DNA from: a bacterium
GTDB lineage: Bacteria; Hinthialibacterota; Hinthialibacteria; Hinthialibacterales; Hinthialibacteraceae
DNA: 64,000 nucleotides
Assembly (NCBI GenBank): GCA_016125385.1
Contig: WGLV01000008.1
Location: 1-64,000, forward strand
Direction: 5' to 3'
The notes under the pieces were generated by a model. That model was not told the origin of the DNA. It saw only the letters and a program-made list of their open reading frames with translations, and did no database searches. Shown one piece after another: positions 52,099 through 61,361 of the stretch; position 1 is the stretch's first letter; every line of letters begins with the position of its first letter. Made by a program: the position numbers and the translations under genes.

Positions 52099-54357
52099 TC
52101 AGACATCGCCCTCGGGCGCGGGACGATAGGCGTAACCGTATCCATACCGTGCGTAAGCGCGGCGCTCGGTCGGTGGAACGCCGTTCAGCACCGACGCGAA
52201 GATCGAACCGCCCGACCGCTGAATGTGATCGATCGCGGTGAGCAGGTCGTCGCGGACGATCTTGCCGCTGCGCACCACCAGCAGGGTCGATTCAAATTGC
52301 GCCGACAGAATCGCCGGGTCGGGCGTGGCCAATACCGGCGCCGAGTCGGCGAATACATAATCGAAATCTTCTTTCAGGCGTTCGATCAGTTCGGCGAACG
52401 CCGCCGAGGTCAGAATATCGCTGGGCAACGCGTTCGAGCGGCCGGCGGGCAGCAGAAACAGCCCCGGAATGTCGGCTTCGAACAACACCTGCTCCAGCGT
52501 CTCGGCGCCATTGATCACGTCGGTGAGACCGGGTGCGTCGTGTTCGCCGAAAAAGCGCAGCAGCGACGGTTTGCGCAGATCGCAATCGACCAGCGCCACC
52601 CGCTTGCCCAACAGCGCCACGCACGAAGCCAGGTTGACCGATACGGTGCTCTTGCCCTCGCCGGGCGCCGCGCTGGTGATCAGGATGCTGCGCGCGCGGC
52701 GAATCATATCGGAGAACAGAAAGCGCGTACGCAACGCGATAAACGCCTCCGCCGCCGGTGAGAGCGATTCGGGATCGATGCGGCCGTCCATCACGCTGGC
52801 GTCGTTCGGTTGAAACCGTGGAATCGAGCCCAGCACCGAGATGCCCGTCGCGTGTTCGATCTGCTGCGGCGTGCGGATGGTGCGATCCTGAAACTCGATC
52901 AATAACACGCCCGCCAGCGCGCCGCCGAACGCCGCCACCAGCGTCAACAGAATCATGCGGATCCACGAACGGTTCACCGCGCGGAACGGAACTTCGGCCG
53001 GGTCGACGATCTGGAAGATGCGGTTGGGCGTTTCTTTCTGCGTCTCCAGGCTGCCCCGCGCTTTCTGCAGGTCGCTCACCACCGACGTCTTCTGTTCGAT
53101 CCACTGATCGCGGGTGCGCATCAGGTCCTGCAGTTCGCTCCACTGCGCGTCGCGCTTGTATTTCTCCTGAATAAGGTCCTGCTCCTGCTTCTGCAGATCG
53201 TCGTGTCGTGTTTGCGCCTTCTCCAGGTCCATCCGGCGCTGTTCGACGAGAGAGAACACCTCATCGTCGATGGCCTGTTCGATCACCTGAATCTCATTCT
53301 GAAGCTGCACGTAGCGCGGGTGCCGCTCCAGATAACGCTCTTTCACTTCGGCCCATTCCTGCAGGGTCTGCGTGCGGCGCTCGCGCAGCGACGTCAACGC
53401 GAGCGAGGTCAGCGCGTCTTCATTCACGGCGGCGTAATTACCCGATTCTCCGGGTAAAAACATCGCGTCGAACGCCGCGCGCGCGATGGTCAGTTGATTG
53501 CCCGCCTCCGACAACTGTTCGCGGATGCGCGACAGCCGGTCGTCGATATCCTGAATGGGGTCGTATGAACTGACGCCCTGCAACTGGAAGAAGCCGTGCT
53601 CTTTTTTAAAGTCGAGTATTTTCTCATCCAGCGTCCTGATCTGCTGGTCGAGATCCTGTAATTGGCGGTCGAGCCCTTCAATGTAGTCGTCGGTGAAAAT
53701 CTGGTTGTTCTTCTGGCTGAACTCGATATACGCCTGCGCGTGGCGATTGGCGACGCGGGCGGCGAGCTCGGGGCTGCTGGATGTGTAATTCAGATACACG
53801 ATCTGCTGGGTCTGGCGATCGGGCGTCACCGTCAACCGCTCCTGATACCGGTCGATCAACTTGCTGGTCATGACGCTGTTTGTAGCCAGCGGCGCGGCGG
53901 CGGTCGCGGCGGCGGGGAAACCGGATTCTTCGTTCGAAGTAAACAGATAAGCGAACGGAATGCTGGACGGATCGGCCAGTTCAGGAACTCTGGCAAGCCC
54001 GAGGTCGTCGATAACCTGCCTGATCAGGTTCCGGCTCTGAATGAGGCGAGTCTGAGTGCTGTAAAAGTCGGGAGTGACTTTTTCAAAATTCAGAAACTCT
54101 TCAAAGTTGAACACCTGCCGTTTTTCTTCGATCTTCAGTTTAACCTGCGCGTTGTATTGGGGAGGCTCCATCAGAAAGGCGCCGAACCCCAGAATCATCA
54201 CGCAGACAAAGATCGCCATCCCCTTTCGCCAATGTCGGTAAAAGGTCTCCTGAAACCACTCCAGGTCGAAGACGAAATCGCTGTCTTCGGCTCCCTCCGC
54301 CTCGAACGGCCGGGAGGGAGGCTGGGGCGCAAAGGGCGGGGCTTCAAACTCGGGCAT
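52099..54357 (-). CDS. Wzc-type polysaccharide co-polymerase with tyrosine autokinase domain
   Basis: Inner-membrane protein of 752 residues controlling exopolysaccharide chain length and export. N-terminal Wzz domain with membrane segments near residues 43-60 and 470-490 and a long periplasmic coiled coil between (EQDLIQEKYKRDAQWSELQD). C-terminal BY-kinase: Walker A SAAPGEGKSTVSVNLA, Walker A' VALVDCDLRKPSLLR, Walker B FDYVFADSAPV. The C-terminus is Tyr-rich (RRAYARYGYGYAYRPAP), the likely autophosphorylation cluster. It follows the Wza gene by 25 bases. Confidence 0.92.
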   Translation of the reverse strand: MPEFEAPPFAPQPPSRPFEAEGAEDSDFVFDLEWFQETFYRHWRKGMAIFVCVMILGFGAFLMEPPQYNAQVKLKIEEKRQVFNFEEFLNFEKVTPDFYSTQTRLIQSRNLIRQVIDDLGLARVPELADPSSIPFAYLFTSNEESGFPAAATAAAPLATNSVMTSKLIDRYQERLTVTPDRQTQQIVYLNYTSSSPELAARVANRHAQAYIEFSQKNNQIFTDDYIEGLDRQLQDLDQQIRTLDEKILDFKKEHGFFQLQGVSSYDPIQDIDDRLSRIREQLSEAGNQLTIARAAFDAMFLPGESGNYAAVNEDALTSLALTSLRERRTQTLQEWAEVKERYLERHPRYVQLQNEIQVIEQAIDDEVFSLVEQRRMDLEKAQTRHDDLQKQEQDLIQEKYKRDAQWSELQDLMRTRDQWIEQKTSVVSDLQKARGSLETQKETPNRIFQIVDPAEVPFRAVNRSWIRMILLTLVAAFGGALAGVLLIEFQDRTIRTPQQIEHATGISVLGSIPRFQPNDASVMDGRIDPESLSPAAEAFIALRTRFLFSDMIRRARSILITSAAPGEGKSTVSVNLASCVALLGKRVALVDCDLRKPSLLRFFGEHDAPGLTDVINGAETLEQVLFEADIPGLFLLPAGRSNALPSDILTSAAFAELIERLKEDFDYVFADSAPVLATPDPAILSAQFESTLLVVRSGKIVRDDLLTAIDHIQRSGGSIFASVLNGVPPTERRAYARYGYGYAYRPAPEGDV

Positions 54358-54382
54358 ACCACCTCACGTCGGAACGCCGCCG

Positions 54383-55546
54383 TTACAGCGGCGGCGCGCC
54401 GAAGATATCCACCGGCAGAGTGAACGGATTCAGACGCCGGAGTGTGTATGGAATATTCAGAATACCCGGGCTGACCTGAATCACGTCGCCGGGAATCACC
54501 GAAATCGGGTTTCCGCCCTTCCGCAGGGCGGTGAGTTTATACTTGACTCGCGCCTGCCGTCCATCGGCGCCGGCGCGGATCAACCACACGTCGTTCCCCG
54601 CGACGAAAGTCTTGTCGCCCGCTTCAACAATGGCGCTCATTAGCGTCATTTCGGGCTTCCACGGAATCGCGCCGGGACGCTCAACCTCTCCGCCCACGAA
54701 AACAAAATCGTTTTGTGGAACGTAGACGCTGTCGCCGGGGGTCATCTCGGCGCCGCGCAACGCGGGGTCGTTCTGATACTGATAATACGTGAATGTGATC
54801 AACTTGGGCTCGCCGTCTTTTTCAGTATGGTTCCACAACATGGCGTCGCCGGCGGTTTGCGAGCGTCCGCCCGCCAGGCCGAAGGCGTCGTCGAGCGTCA
54901 GCGCCCGCGTCATCGCCACGCCGCCCGGCTTGTTGACCGCGCCCAGTACGTAAACCTCCCGCGCGATCGGCGCGATGACCTCATCGCCCGGCATCACCTC
55001 AATGTTGAGCGTAGCCGAATCGACGCCTTGCGCGCTCATCAGCGCTTCGCGGTCGATCGAAAACATCTCGCCGCTGGCGCGTTGTACGTTGAGAAACGGG
55101 CCGGCTTCGTCCGCTTTGACGCCCCCATTGCGCGAAATCAGCTCTCGCAGGCGCATCCCGGGAAAAATCGGCGCGACCCCCGGTTTTTCCATCGCGCCGG
55201 AAAGCGTCGCCGCCGCGCTGTTCTGTTCGTGAATGCGAACGATCACCGTTGGATCGGCGAGAAACCGTTCTTTTTTCAGACGCTCTTCCATGTGCAGACC
55301 GAGTTGATCGGCGGTTTTACCTTCCGCGTCGACCCGGCCCAGCAGGGGAAACGAAAACCGACCGCTGGCCGACACTACCACGTCCATGGTCAGCGTGGGC
55401 TCGTTATACACAGTGATCGACAACACGTCTCGCGGCCCGATCTTCGGGTCCGTCGCCGCCAGCGCCGCCAGACAGAGACACGCCGCCGCCAGCGCCATCC
55501 AGGGCGGGCGTATCGGTCCAAAGCGGCGCGCGTTGGTCCTGCTCAT
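54383..55546 (-). CDS. Polysaccharide export outer membrane protein (Wza type)
   Basis: Protein of 387 residues forming the outer membrane export channel. Signal region PPWMALAAACLCLAALAA, possibly a lipoprotein signal at one of the Cys residues. Polysaccharide export domain IGPRDVLSITVYNEPTLTMD and VSASGRFSFPLLGRVDAEGK, then SLBB domains (VYVLGAVNKPGGVAMT, VFVGGEVERPGAIPW). Its start overlaps the end of the STAS-PilZ gene by four bases; the Wzc gene follows. Confidence 0.92.
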   Translation of the reverse strand: MSRTNARRFGPIRPPWMALAAACLCLAALAATDPKIGPRDVLSITVYNEPTLTMDVVVSASGRFSFPLLGRVDAEGKTADQLGLHMEERLKKERFLADPTVIVRIHEQNSAAATLSGAMEKPGVAPIFPGMRLRELISRNGGVKADEAGPFLNVQRASGEMFSIDREALMSAQGVDSATLNIEVMPGDEVIAPIAREVYVLGAVNKPGGVAMTRALTLDDAFGLAGGRSQTAGDAMLWNHTEKDGEPKLITFTYYQYQNDPALRGAEMTPGDSVYVPQNDFVFVGGEVERPGAIPWKPEMTLMSAIVEAGDKTFVAGNDVWLIRAGADGRQARVKYKLTALRKGGNPISVIPGDVIQVSPGILNIPYTLRRLNPFTLPVDIFGAPPL

Positions 55547-56361
55547 GATAAATCGTCATCTTCCTGAACGCGAAAGCGTCCGTTGTACTCAAACATATCG
55601 ATCAGCGCCACACCCACCCGGTACCAGTGGCCGACCGGCGTGCAGTGTTTCACCCGGCCGGTAAAGATCACCAGCGTCGAGTCGGACGTTTCGGTGAACT
55701 CCCATGTCAGGGTCGGAAAGATGAAGTGAACTTCCGCCCCTTTACGCAGCGCCCGCGCGCTGAAAAAACCGACGCCTGAAAACGAGTGAACGTCGAGATC
55801 TTCCGTTACCGATCCGATCCATTCCGATTGCAGAAACTCGCGAGCCCGGATGCGTCCGTAAAAAAACGGAATCGACACCGACGTGCGCTCGCGCCGCCGC
55901 GGTTTCAACACGTGACCGCATTGCAGACAGCGGAACGCGCGCGGTCTGACGGCCTGACCGCAGGCGGGGCAAGTGTTTTTTACTTCCCGCGTAAGCGCCT
56001 TTTCCAGCCCCTTCGGCGCCGGCTTGGGCTTGAAGGGGAACACCGCCTCTTCCAGCGAGTCGCTCTTCCAGACCGGCAACTCGATACCAAGAGCCGACAT
56101 CCGATTGAGAATCACGCTGGAGGCGCGAACCAGCGTGATGGCCCGCTCGATTTCAACCGCCTGTTGCAGAAGTTCCAGAAGCCCGTCGAGCGCTTCGGCT
56201 TCAATCAACCCAACCTCGCCCAGATCGATAAAGACCGGGTTGCCCTGATGTTTGGGCGAAAAAAACCAGGGATTCAACTTCAACAGGTCCGGCGTATGAA
56301 GATCGCCGGACACTTGAACGGTAATGCCGAAAGGCATGGGTACGCCTTTGATAGTCGCCAT
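55543..56361 (-). CDS. STAS-like, zinc-ribbon and PilZ-like domain protein
   Basis: Protein of 272 residues with three parts. Residues 1-115 resemble a STAS-like anti-sigma-antagonist fold (PVFIDLGEVGLIEAEALDGL). Residues about 130-152 form a zinc ribbon, CPACGQ ... CLQCGH. From about 155 a PilZ-like domain begins with KPRRRERTSVSIPF (RxxxR) and DVHSFSGVG, a shifted form of the D/NxSxxG box. PilZ domains bind cyclic di-GMP, so this may gate the polysaccharide operon; the altered second motif leaves binding uncertain. First gene of the operon, overlapping Wza. Confidence 0.72.
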   Translation of the reverse strand: MATIKGVPMPFGITVQVSGDLHTPDLLKLNPWFFSPKHQGNPVFIDLGEVGLIEAEALDGLLELLQQAVEIERAITLVRASSVILNRMSALGIELPVWKSDSLEEAVFPFKPKPAPKGLEKALTREVKNTCPACGQAVRPRAFRCLQCGHVLKPRRRERTSVSIPFFYGRIRAREFLQSEWIGSVTEDLDVHSFSGVGFFSARALRKGAEVHFIFPTLTWEFTETSDSTLVIFTGRVKHCTPVGHWYRVGVALIDMFEYNGRFRVQEDDDLS

Positions 56362-56914
56362 AAAACTCGGTGTTTTTGTAACACGGCTCCCGCGATCCGG
56401 GCTGAATCCCGAATCCCCATCCGCGAAAACCTGATGAATAAAAGGGCGCTGTTCCGTGGGCGGTTCAAACGCCTTGATTTGTCACGAGAAACATAAAACG
56501 ATCCAGCGAAAACCGCTTCAACTTAACCTCATCCGGGCCGATAATATTGTTATATCCGGAACGGGCGCTCAAGCGGTGCGGCGCGTTTAATGAAGCGGTC
56601 GCCGGAATTCAGTTCGCTATTAAGTCCGGCGCCTGGTATAAGCGCCTGATTTATTTTATCGGCAAGAGTCGCAAAATCTATTCTCAAATTGTGAATTGCG
56701 TTACAGGGCGATTCATGCTATTGTTTGTGCAATAGAATGAAGCATGCGATTTGAATTGTTCTTTCCTGTTTCCTTTATTCCATGATCTCGTGTTGAGGGT
56801 TTATCGAGCATCGCGCCCCGGGTTACTTTGGGCATGCTCTTTGCGTAATGATTTATTACTTCAGGGTTCATCGCCAAATAGATGGAATGAGCCTCTCGGT
56901 CTGGAAGCCGAATA
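56362..56914. other. Divergent intergenic region between the EPS operon and the beta-helix gene
   Basis: Gap of 553 bases. It holds a candidate plus-strand promoter (56696-56724). A 62-codon frame at 56547-56735 overlaps that promoter and has no ribosome site, so I do not call it. Confidence 0.5.
56696..56735 (+). promoter_or_regulatory. Possible promoter with inverted repeat over the -10 box
   Basis: TTGCGT (56696-56701), 17 bases, then TATTGT (56719-56724) with a TGC extension before it. CTATTG-N6-CAATAG (56718-56735) overlaps the -10 and could be an operator. Confidence 0.35.
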
Positions 56915-58729
56915 ATGAGCAAGAATGCAAGAACCCATCATACTTGTACTTATGTCTGCGCGGATGATGGCTACAGCTGTAGCCGCACCATCTGGAGCGC
57001 GGCGAAGGATGGGTTGTGTTTAGGCCATTCTCACTCTTCCGAAAAACCCAAAGCCGAATTCATCCAATTCATCTCCGCCCGCTTCCGTGAGCGCGATTTT
57101 GACTTCGACGGTTTTGTTTTTCCCTATCGGCTCAGCCTGAAAAAAACCACCCTCCCCAAAGCCGCTTCGTTCGCTGGATGCGTATTCCGCCAGGGGCTTC
57201 GCTTTGAAAACGTCCATTTCGGCGGCGGCTACCTGCGTTTTGACGGCTGCGTCGTTGAAGGCGGCGACGTGGTGTTTGACCGTTGCGTATTTTCCGCCAG
57301 CCGCGTCTCATTTCTGAACTCGATCATTCATGCGGGCTCAATCGAATTCCGCAACTGCCTCTTCAAGGGAGATCGAGCCGACTTTTCGCACATCGACTGG
57401 AACGCATCGCGGCGCATCGTCTTCGTCGGGTGTCACTTTCAGTCAAGTTCAACCGTGTTCACCCAATCGTCGATCAAGGCGCCGGTCGCCTCGTTTTTCG
57501 CGTCGAGTTTTTCTTCCGAACAGACCTGTTTCGAACGCATGCACGTACAGGCGAAACGCTTTTCCCTCAAAAAATCGCGCCAACCGGCGGGAGAGTGGGA
57601 GATCGCTGAATGCCGCTTCGAATGCGGATTATTCGACGCCTCTGAAAGCGAATGGCGCGGAGATCGGGTTCAATTCAAGAAAACCGTATGGAACTCGGAA
57701 CGCTTTCTGATGGAACGTTTCACCGCTCACACGGCCGAGGTCGCGTTCGACCGATGCCAGTGGGACGGTGAATGGGCCTCGTTCGCCCACTCCAGCATTC
57801 ATAAGGGATCATTCCTCATTCATGACAGCCGTTTGAACGCCCGCCAGCGAGTCGACTTTTCCAAAATCAAAGCCGACGGCCGTTTTCTCATCCATGACAA
57901 CCGGTTTGAATCGCGCCATGTCTCTCTGGAGGGACTCGAATCGATCGGCGAAGAATACGTATTTCAACAGAACGACGTGTTCGCCACGACTTTCAGCCAT
58001 AATGAGGCACTGATTGAAGCGAAACGCGCCACGCTGAACCGAACCCGTATCGAAGCCGAAATCATCGACTTCAGCCGCAGCCGCTTTGAAAACACCCAGG
58101 CCTCTTTTCAGGCGATGCGCTGTTACGGCGAAACGCTCAACTTTCAAAACGCGTTATTCGCGGGACGCCGGGCTTCGTTCAACCTGTCGAAATTCAATAT
58201 GCGGCGCGTTCAGTTCGACCGCGCCACCTTCGGCTCCGGCGTCGCCACTTTCTGGCGCACCGATTTCGGCATGGCGGCGGTGACCTTCCACGGCGCCAGC
58301 GACCGGGGCGCGATCGTCCATTTCGGCGGCGATCTCGCGCGCGTCCGCTTTGAACGAGCCGAACTGCGCCGATGTAATTTCCACGACTCTCAATGGGAAG
58401 AAACCGGCTGGATGAAGGTCAAGCGGATCGCGGACGAACCCGCCCTGCTCCGCCGCAACGATCATAATGAACTGCGCCGCATCTACCAATGGATCGCCCA
58501 GCAATACGCCCGTTCCGGCGACAAGATCAGACGAAACGACTTTCTCTATGCCGCAAGAGAAACCGAACGGCTCCAGAAAATAGCCCAGCATGAAATATCA
58601 TCCGCCATGTGGTTGGGCTTCCAGCGTTGGACGACCGGCTACGGTCTCGGCTTTGCCCGCGTGGGGCTGCTCAAAGGCGCCGTCGCGGTGTTCGCGGCGT
58701 TCATCCCCCTGTTCACCCGCATCCGGTAA
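56915..58729 (+). CDS. Pentapeptide-like right-handed beta-helix protein with N-terminal Cys/His cluster
   Basis: Protein of 604 residues. N-terminus has a possible metal site (CTYVCADDGYSCSR ... CLGHSH). Residues about 60-500 are a long series of units of about 20-22 residues such as VSFLNSIIHAGSIEFRNCLF, ADFSHI, VDFSKIKADGRFLIHDNRF and IDFSRSRFENTQASFQAM, the F/L-centred pattern of pentapeptide-type beta-helices. The end has a helical LRRIYQWIAQQYARSGDK block and one hydrophobic segment (GLLKGAVAVFAAFIPLF). Related proteins often continue into a potassium-channel-like membrane domain, but here the frame stops after the first segment. Function unknown; membrane-tethered scaffold is a guess. 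Confidence 0.65.
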   Translation: MSKNARTHHTCTYVCADDGYSCSRTIWSAAKDGLCLGHSHSSEKPKAEFIQFISARFRERDFDFDGFVFPYRLSLKKTTLPKAASFAGCVFRQGLRFENVHFGGGYLRFDGCVVEGGDVVFDRCVFSASRVSFLNSIIHAGSIEFRNCLFKGDRADFSHIDWNASRRIVFVGCHFQSSSTVFTQSSIKAPVASFFASSFSSEQTCFERMHVQAKRFSLKKSRQPAGEWEIAECRFECGLFDASESEWRGDRVQFKKTVWNSERFLMERFTAHTAEVAFDRCQWDGEWASFAHSSIHKGSFLIHDSRLNARQRVDFSKIKADGRFLIHDNRFESRHVSLEGLESIGEEYVFQQNDVFATTFSHNEALIEAKRATLNRTRIEAEIIDFSRSRFENTQASFQAMRCYGETLNFQNALFAGRRASFNLSKFNMRRVQFDRATFGSGVATFWRTDFGMAAVTFHGASDRGAIVHFGGDLARVRFERAELRRCNFHDSQWEETGWMKVKRIADEPALLRRNDHNELRRIYQWIAQQYARSGDKIRRNDFLYAARETERLQKIAQHEISSAMWLGFQRWTTGYGLGFARVGLLKGAVAVFAAFIPLFTRIR

Positions 58730-59174
58730 CCAGATATCTTATTTCGTTCCTGCTCCCCATTTCCGTCCATAAACAAATCTGACAATTCCGATAAGATTTT
58801 CTCATTATGCGAAATTCAATCAATATTTTTGTCATAATAAGAATATCGATGCCCGCATAATCCACGGAATCACAATTCAGCGTTTATTTAGCATAGGCGC
58901 ATATTTGCACAAAAGAACTCAATTACTATACTGCATCAATGCAATACATAAAATCACCTCATTATTTTACATAAATTCGATACAAGCCCATAATTCATAA
59001 CATATCGCCTTAATAATTTCTTGATTTTTTACAAAAACCATGCTTGAATATGCTTGTTGACTGAACTGATATAATTTTTACATGCGATACAGGTTTGGAA
59101 AGCAGAAAACTGGAACAGCCTTTGCCTATTAAAGAAATCATACAGTATATTTTTCTGTTTCAAGGCGGTTGCCC
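58730..59174. other. AT-rich intergenic region before the sugar-phosphate transferase
   Basis: Gap of 445 bases, clearly AT-richer than the surroundings. It holds an extended -10 box near its end (59067-59075) and a short palindrome TGCATcaATGCA. No gene seen. Confidence 0.55.
59067..59075 (+). promoter_or_regulatory. Extended -10 promoter for the sugar-phosphate transferase gene
   Basis: TGATATAAT is a perfect TGn-TATAAT element. The predicted start leaves a leader of about 93 bases before the ATG at 59175. No well-spaced -35 box is present. Confidence 0.5.
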
Positions 59175-59831
59175 ATGCCTCGTTGGTTGGAAATACCAAT
59201 CGCATTAATTACAGTGATACTGCTTGCGCCGGTCTACCTCTTTGTGATTTTACTCATCATGCTTGACTCGCCGGGCAACCCCTTCTTCGTTCAGGAGCGC
59301 GTCGGGCTGAATGGACGCCGCTTCCACATGCTCAAGTTCCGCAAGATGGCGCCGTTTGAAAGCCGTGAGGGCGTCTCTGTCACCATGCGGCGCGATCCGC
59401 GTCTGACGCGCGTGGGCCGTTTTCTTGAAGCGGCCAAACTGGATGAAATTCCTCAGTTTTTCAACGTGTTACTCGGTAATATGGCGCTGGTCGGACCTCG
59501 CCCCGAACTGCCTAAGTTCACGAACTACCACACGGATAAATGGGACGCCGTGCTGAGTGTTAAACCCGGCGTTGTGGGGTATGCGCAGATCAAAAATCCC
59601 TGCGAGTCGATTCTGTACCCCGAAGGCTGCGTGAATCCCGAAGCGTATTACCTCGAACACATTCTCCCTGAAAAACTGGATATCGAAATCGATTACGTCA
59701 ACCGCCGCTCCACCTGGCTCGATTTCTCCATTATGATCTGGGTGGCTTTCACTCTGCTGCACCGCATCCCCCAATCCTTTCGGATCAATATTCAGCCGTA
59801 TATCCGCGAATGGGCTGAATCGAACCGGTAA
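59175..59831 (+). CDS. Polyprenyl-phosphate sugar-phosphate transferase (initiating transferase)
   Basis: Monotopic PglC/WcaJ-type transferase of 218 residues that loads the first sugar phosphate on undecaprenyl phosphate at the inner membrane. One N-terminal membrane helix (IPIALITVILLAPVYLFVIL), then FFVQERVGLNGRRFHMLKFR, the Asp-Glu catalytic dyad in AKLDEIPQFFN, and LVGPRPELPKF. The multi-helix N-terminus of long WbaP types is missing. Start ATG at 59175 after AAGGCGG; a TTG six bases earlier is possible. It begins the glycan assembly genes. Confidence 0.92.
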   Translation: MPRWLEIPIALITVILLAPVYLFVILLIMLDSPGNPFFVQERVGLNGRRFHMLKFRKMAPFESREGVSVTMRRDPRLTRVGRFLEAAKLDEIPQFFNVLLGNMALVGPRPELPKFTNYHTDKWDAVLSVKPGVVGYAQIKNPCESILYPEGCVNPEAYYLEHILPEKLDIEIDYVNRRSTWLDFSIMIWVAFTLLHRIPQSFRINIQPYIREWAESNR

Positions 59832-59886
59832 GTGAAGCGGTTATCGAAATCCGCGCTTATCGTACATAGACCGGCTTTGTTCCTCC

Positions 59887-61203
59887 TTAACGCCACCAGG
59901 GTAAGGTCCAGATTCCCAGTTTCCATCGAACCAGCGAAATGCTGCCGATATTCTGCGCGGTGATGACAATCGTCGCGGTCCATGCCGCTCCCATGACCCC
60001 GAAATGTGAGATCAATCCATATCCAACCGCGGCGCAGGTCAACGCGGTCGCCAGCATGTAATTCCTGTATAACTTTTCACGCCCGCACATCACCAGAACA
60101 AAATCGACCGGCCCCGTGGCGGCGCCGATGAACTGCCCCACCGCCAGAATCGCGAACGCGAGACCGCCGCGAATAAAATCCGGCCCAAACCAGCTCATGA
60201 TCCAACCCGGCGCGGCCAGAAACGCGAACAGAATCGGTGCTCCACATACCGCGCATAACGCCGTCGATTTCCGCGCGACGCGGCCCAGATCCTCCATGCG
60301 CCCCAGCCGGTACAATTCCGCGAACTTGGGCGCGGCGATGCTGTTCACCGCGATCAGAATAAATCCTGGCAGAAACGCCGCGCGATACGCCGCGCTGAAT
60401 ACGCCGACGTCGGCTTTGGCCGCGAAAGCGCCCAACAGCAGCGGCGGAGTCCATTGAATGGCCATGCGCAACAACGACCCCCAGAAAAGGGGTAGACTGC
60501 TTGAGAGCAATTCGGTCCGGTTAATCTCAGCGGACGCCTCGGCGTTCACTTCAGGCAATCGGCGCCGCCAGATCACATAGCCGGCGAGCCACGCGCACGC
60601 GGCGGCCAGTGAATAGGCGATGATCACCCCGGTCACGCCCCAGAAAGGCGCGAACACCGGCGCCAGCAGCAACGCGAAAAAGGGATGCCATACGCTCTGC
60701 ACCGCCACCGCCTGCCCGATGGCTTTGAGGCCCTTCAGCAGTTGCGCGGTCAACATGTACATCGCGCTGGGAATAATGAACAGCGTCATCCAGCGGATCA
60801 TGCCGGTCATGCCGGGGTCATGAAACACGCCATCCGCCCACAGCGGCGCGGTCGCGATAAGAAACAGCGATGCGGCGGCGGAAGCGGCGAATGAGAGCCC
60901 CAGGCCTTCACGGCAAACCCGGCGCGCCGCGCCCCAGTCTCCGTCCGCCGCGGATGAAGCGGTATAGCGCAACAACGTGTTATCGAGCCCCAGGCGCCCG
61001 AACAGCGAGGCGAAATTACCCAGAATCAGGCAAAGCGAAAATCGCCCCGCGCCATCGGCCCCCACCAGCCGCGCCACCGCGACGTAAAATACAAACCCCA
61101 GCCCGGCGGCGATGAGCTTCATCGTCAGGGCGGCGGCGGAACCAGCGGCGATTTCACGCATGTGGTCGTCGCCCGAAAACAGCCGGGAAAAAGCATACTT
61201 CAT
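59887..61203 (-). CDS. Oligosaccharide flippase (Wzx/MATE-like)
   Basis: Integral membrane protein of 438 residues with about 12 hydrophobic segments, of the polysaccharide transporter family that moves lipid-linked oligosaccharide units across the inner membrane. Family blocks: RLVGADGAGRFSLCLILGNF near the N-terminus and RAAFLPGFILIAVNSIAAPKFAELY in the middle. It is on the opposite strand to the neighbouring glycan genes. Confidence 0.88.
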   Translation of the reverse strand: MKYAFSRLFSGDDHMREIAAGSAAALTMKLIAAGLGFVFYVAVARLVGADGAGRFSLCLILGNFASLFGRLGLDNTLLRYTASSAADGDWGAARRVCREGLGLSFAASAAASLFLIATAPLWADGVFHDPGMTGMIRWMTLFIIPSAMYMLTAQLLKGLKAIGQAVAVQSVWHPFFALLLAPVFAPFWGVTGVIIAYSLAAACAWLAGYVIWRRRLPEVNAEASAEINRTELLSSSLPLFWGSLLRMAIQWTPPLLLGAFAAKADVGVFSAAYRAAFLPGFILIAVNSIAAPKFAELYRLGRMEDLGRVARKSTALCAVCGAPILFAFLAAPGWIMSWFGPDFIRGGLAFAILAVGQFIGAATGPVDFVLVMCGREKLYRNYMLATALTCAAVGYGLISHFGVMGAAWTATIVITAQNIGSISLVRWKLGIWTLPWWR

Positions 61204-61361
61204 CGATTTGGACGCTTCCCTGTCTGGATCAGAAACAAAGTATAATCATGGACGGTATTGTATCGGAAAACCTCGTTTTACCGGGCCGATTTGACAGTTT
61301 TGTACGATGTTTGCTTATTTTCCCAACCATCGGCGTTTGAATTGAAACACGGATCGTATTC

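Noticed and set aside
56547-56735. 62-codon frame between the EPS operon and the beta-helix gene
   Set aside because: It overlaps a candidate promoter, lacks a ribosome site and has no family features.
58690-58800. Frameshift that would extend the beta-helix protein into a channel domain
   Set aside because: The other forward frame that I followed past 58729 stops within about 45 bases and shows no membrane helix or selectivity filter.
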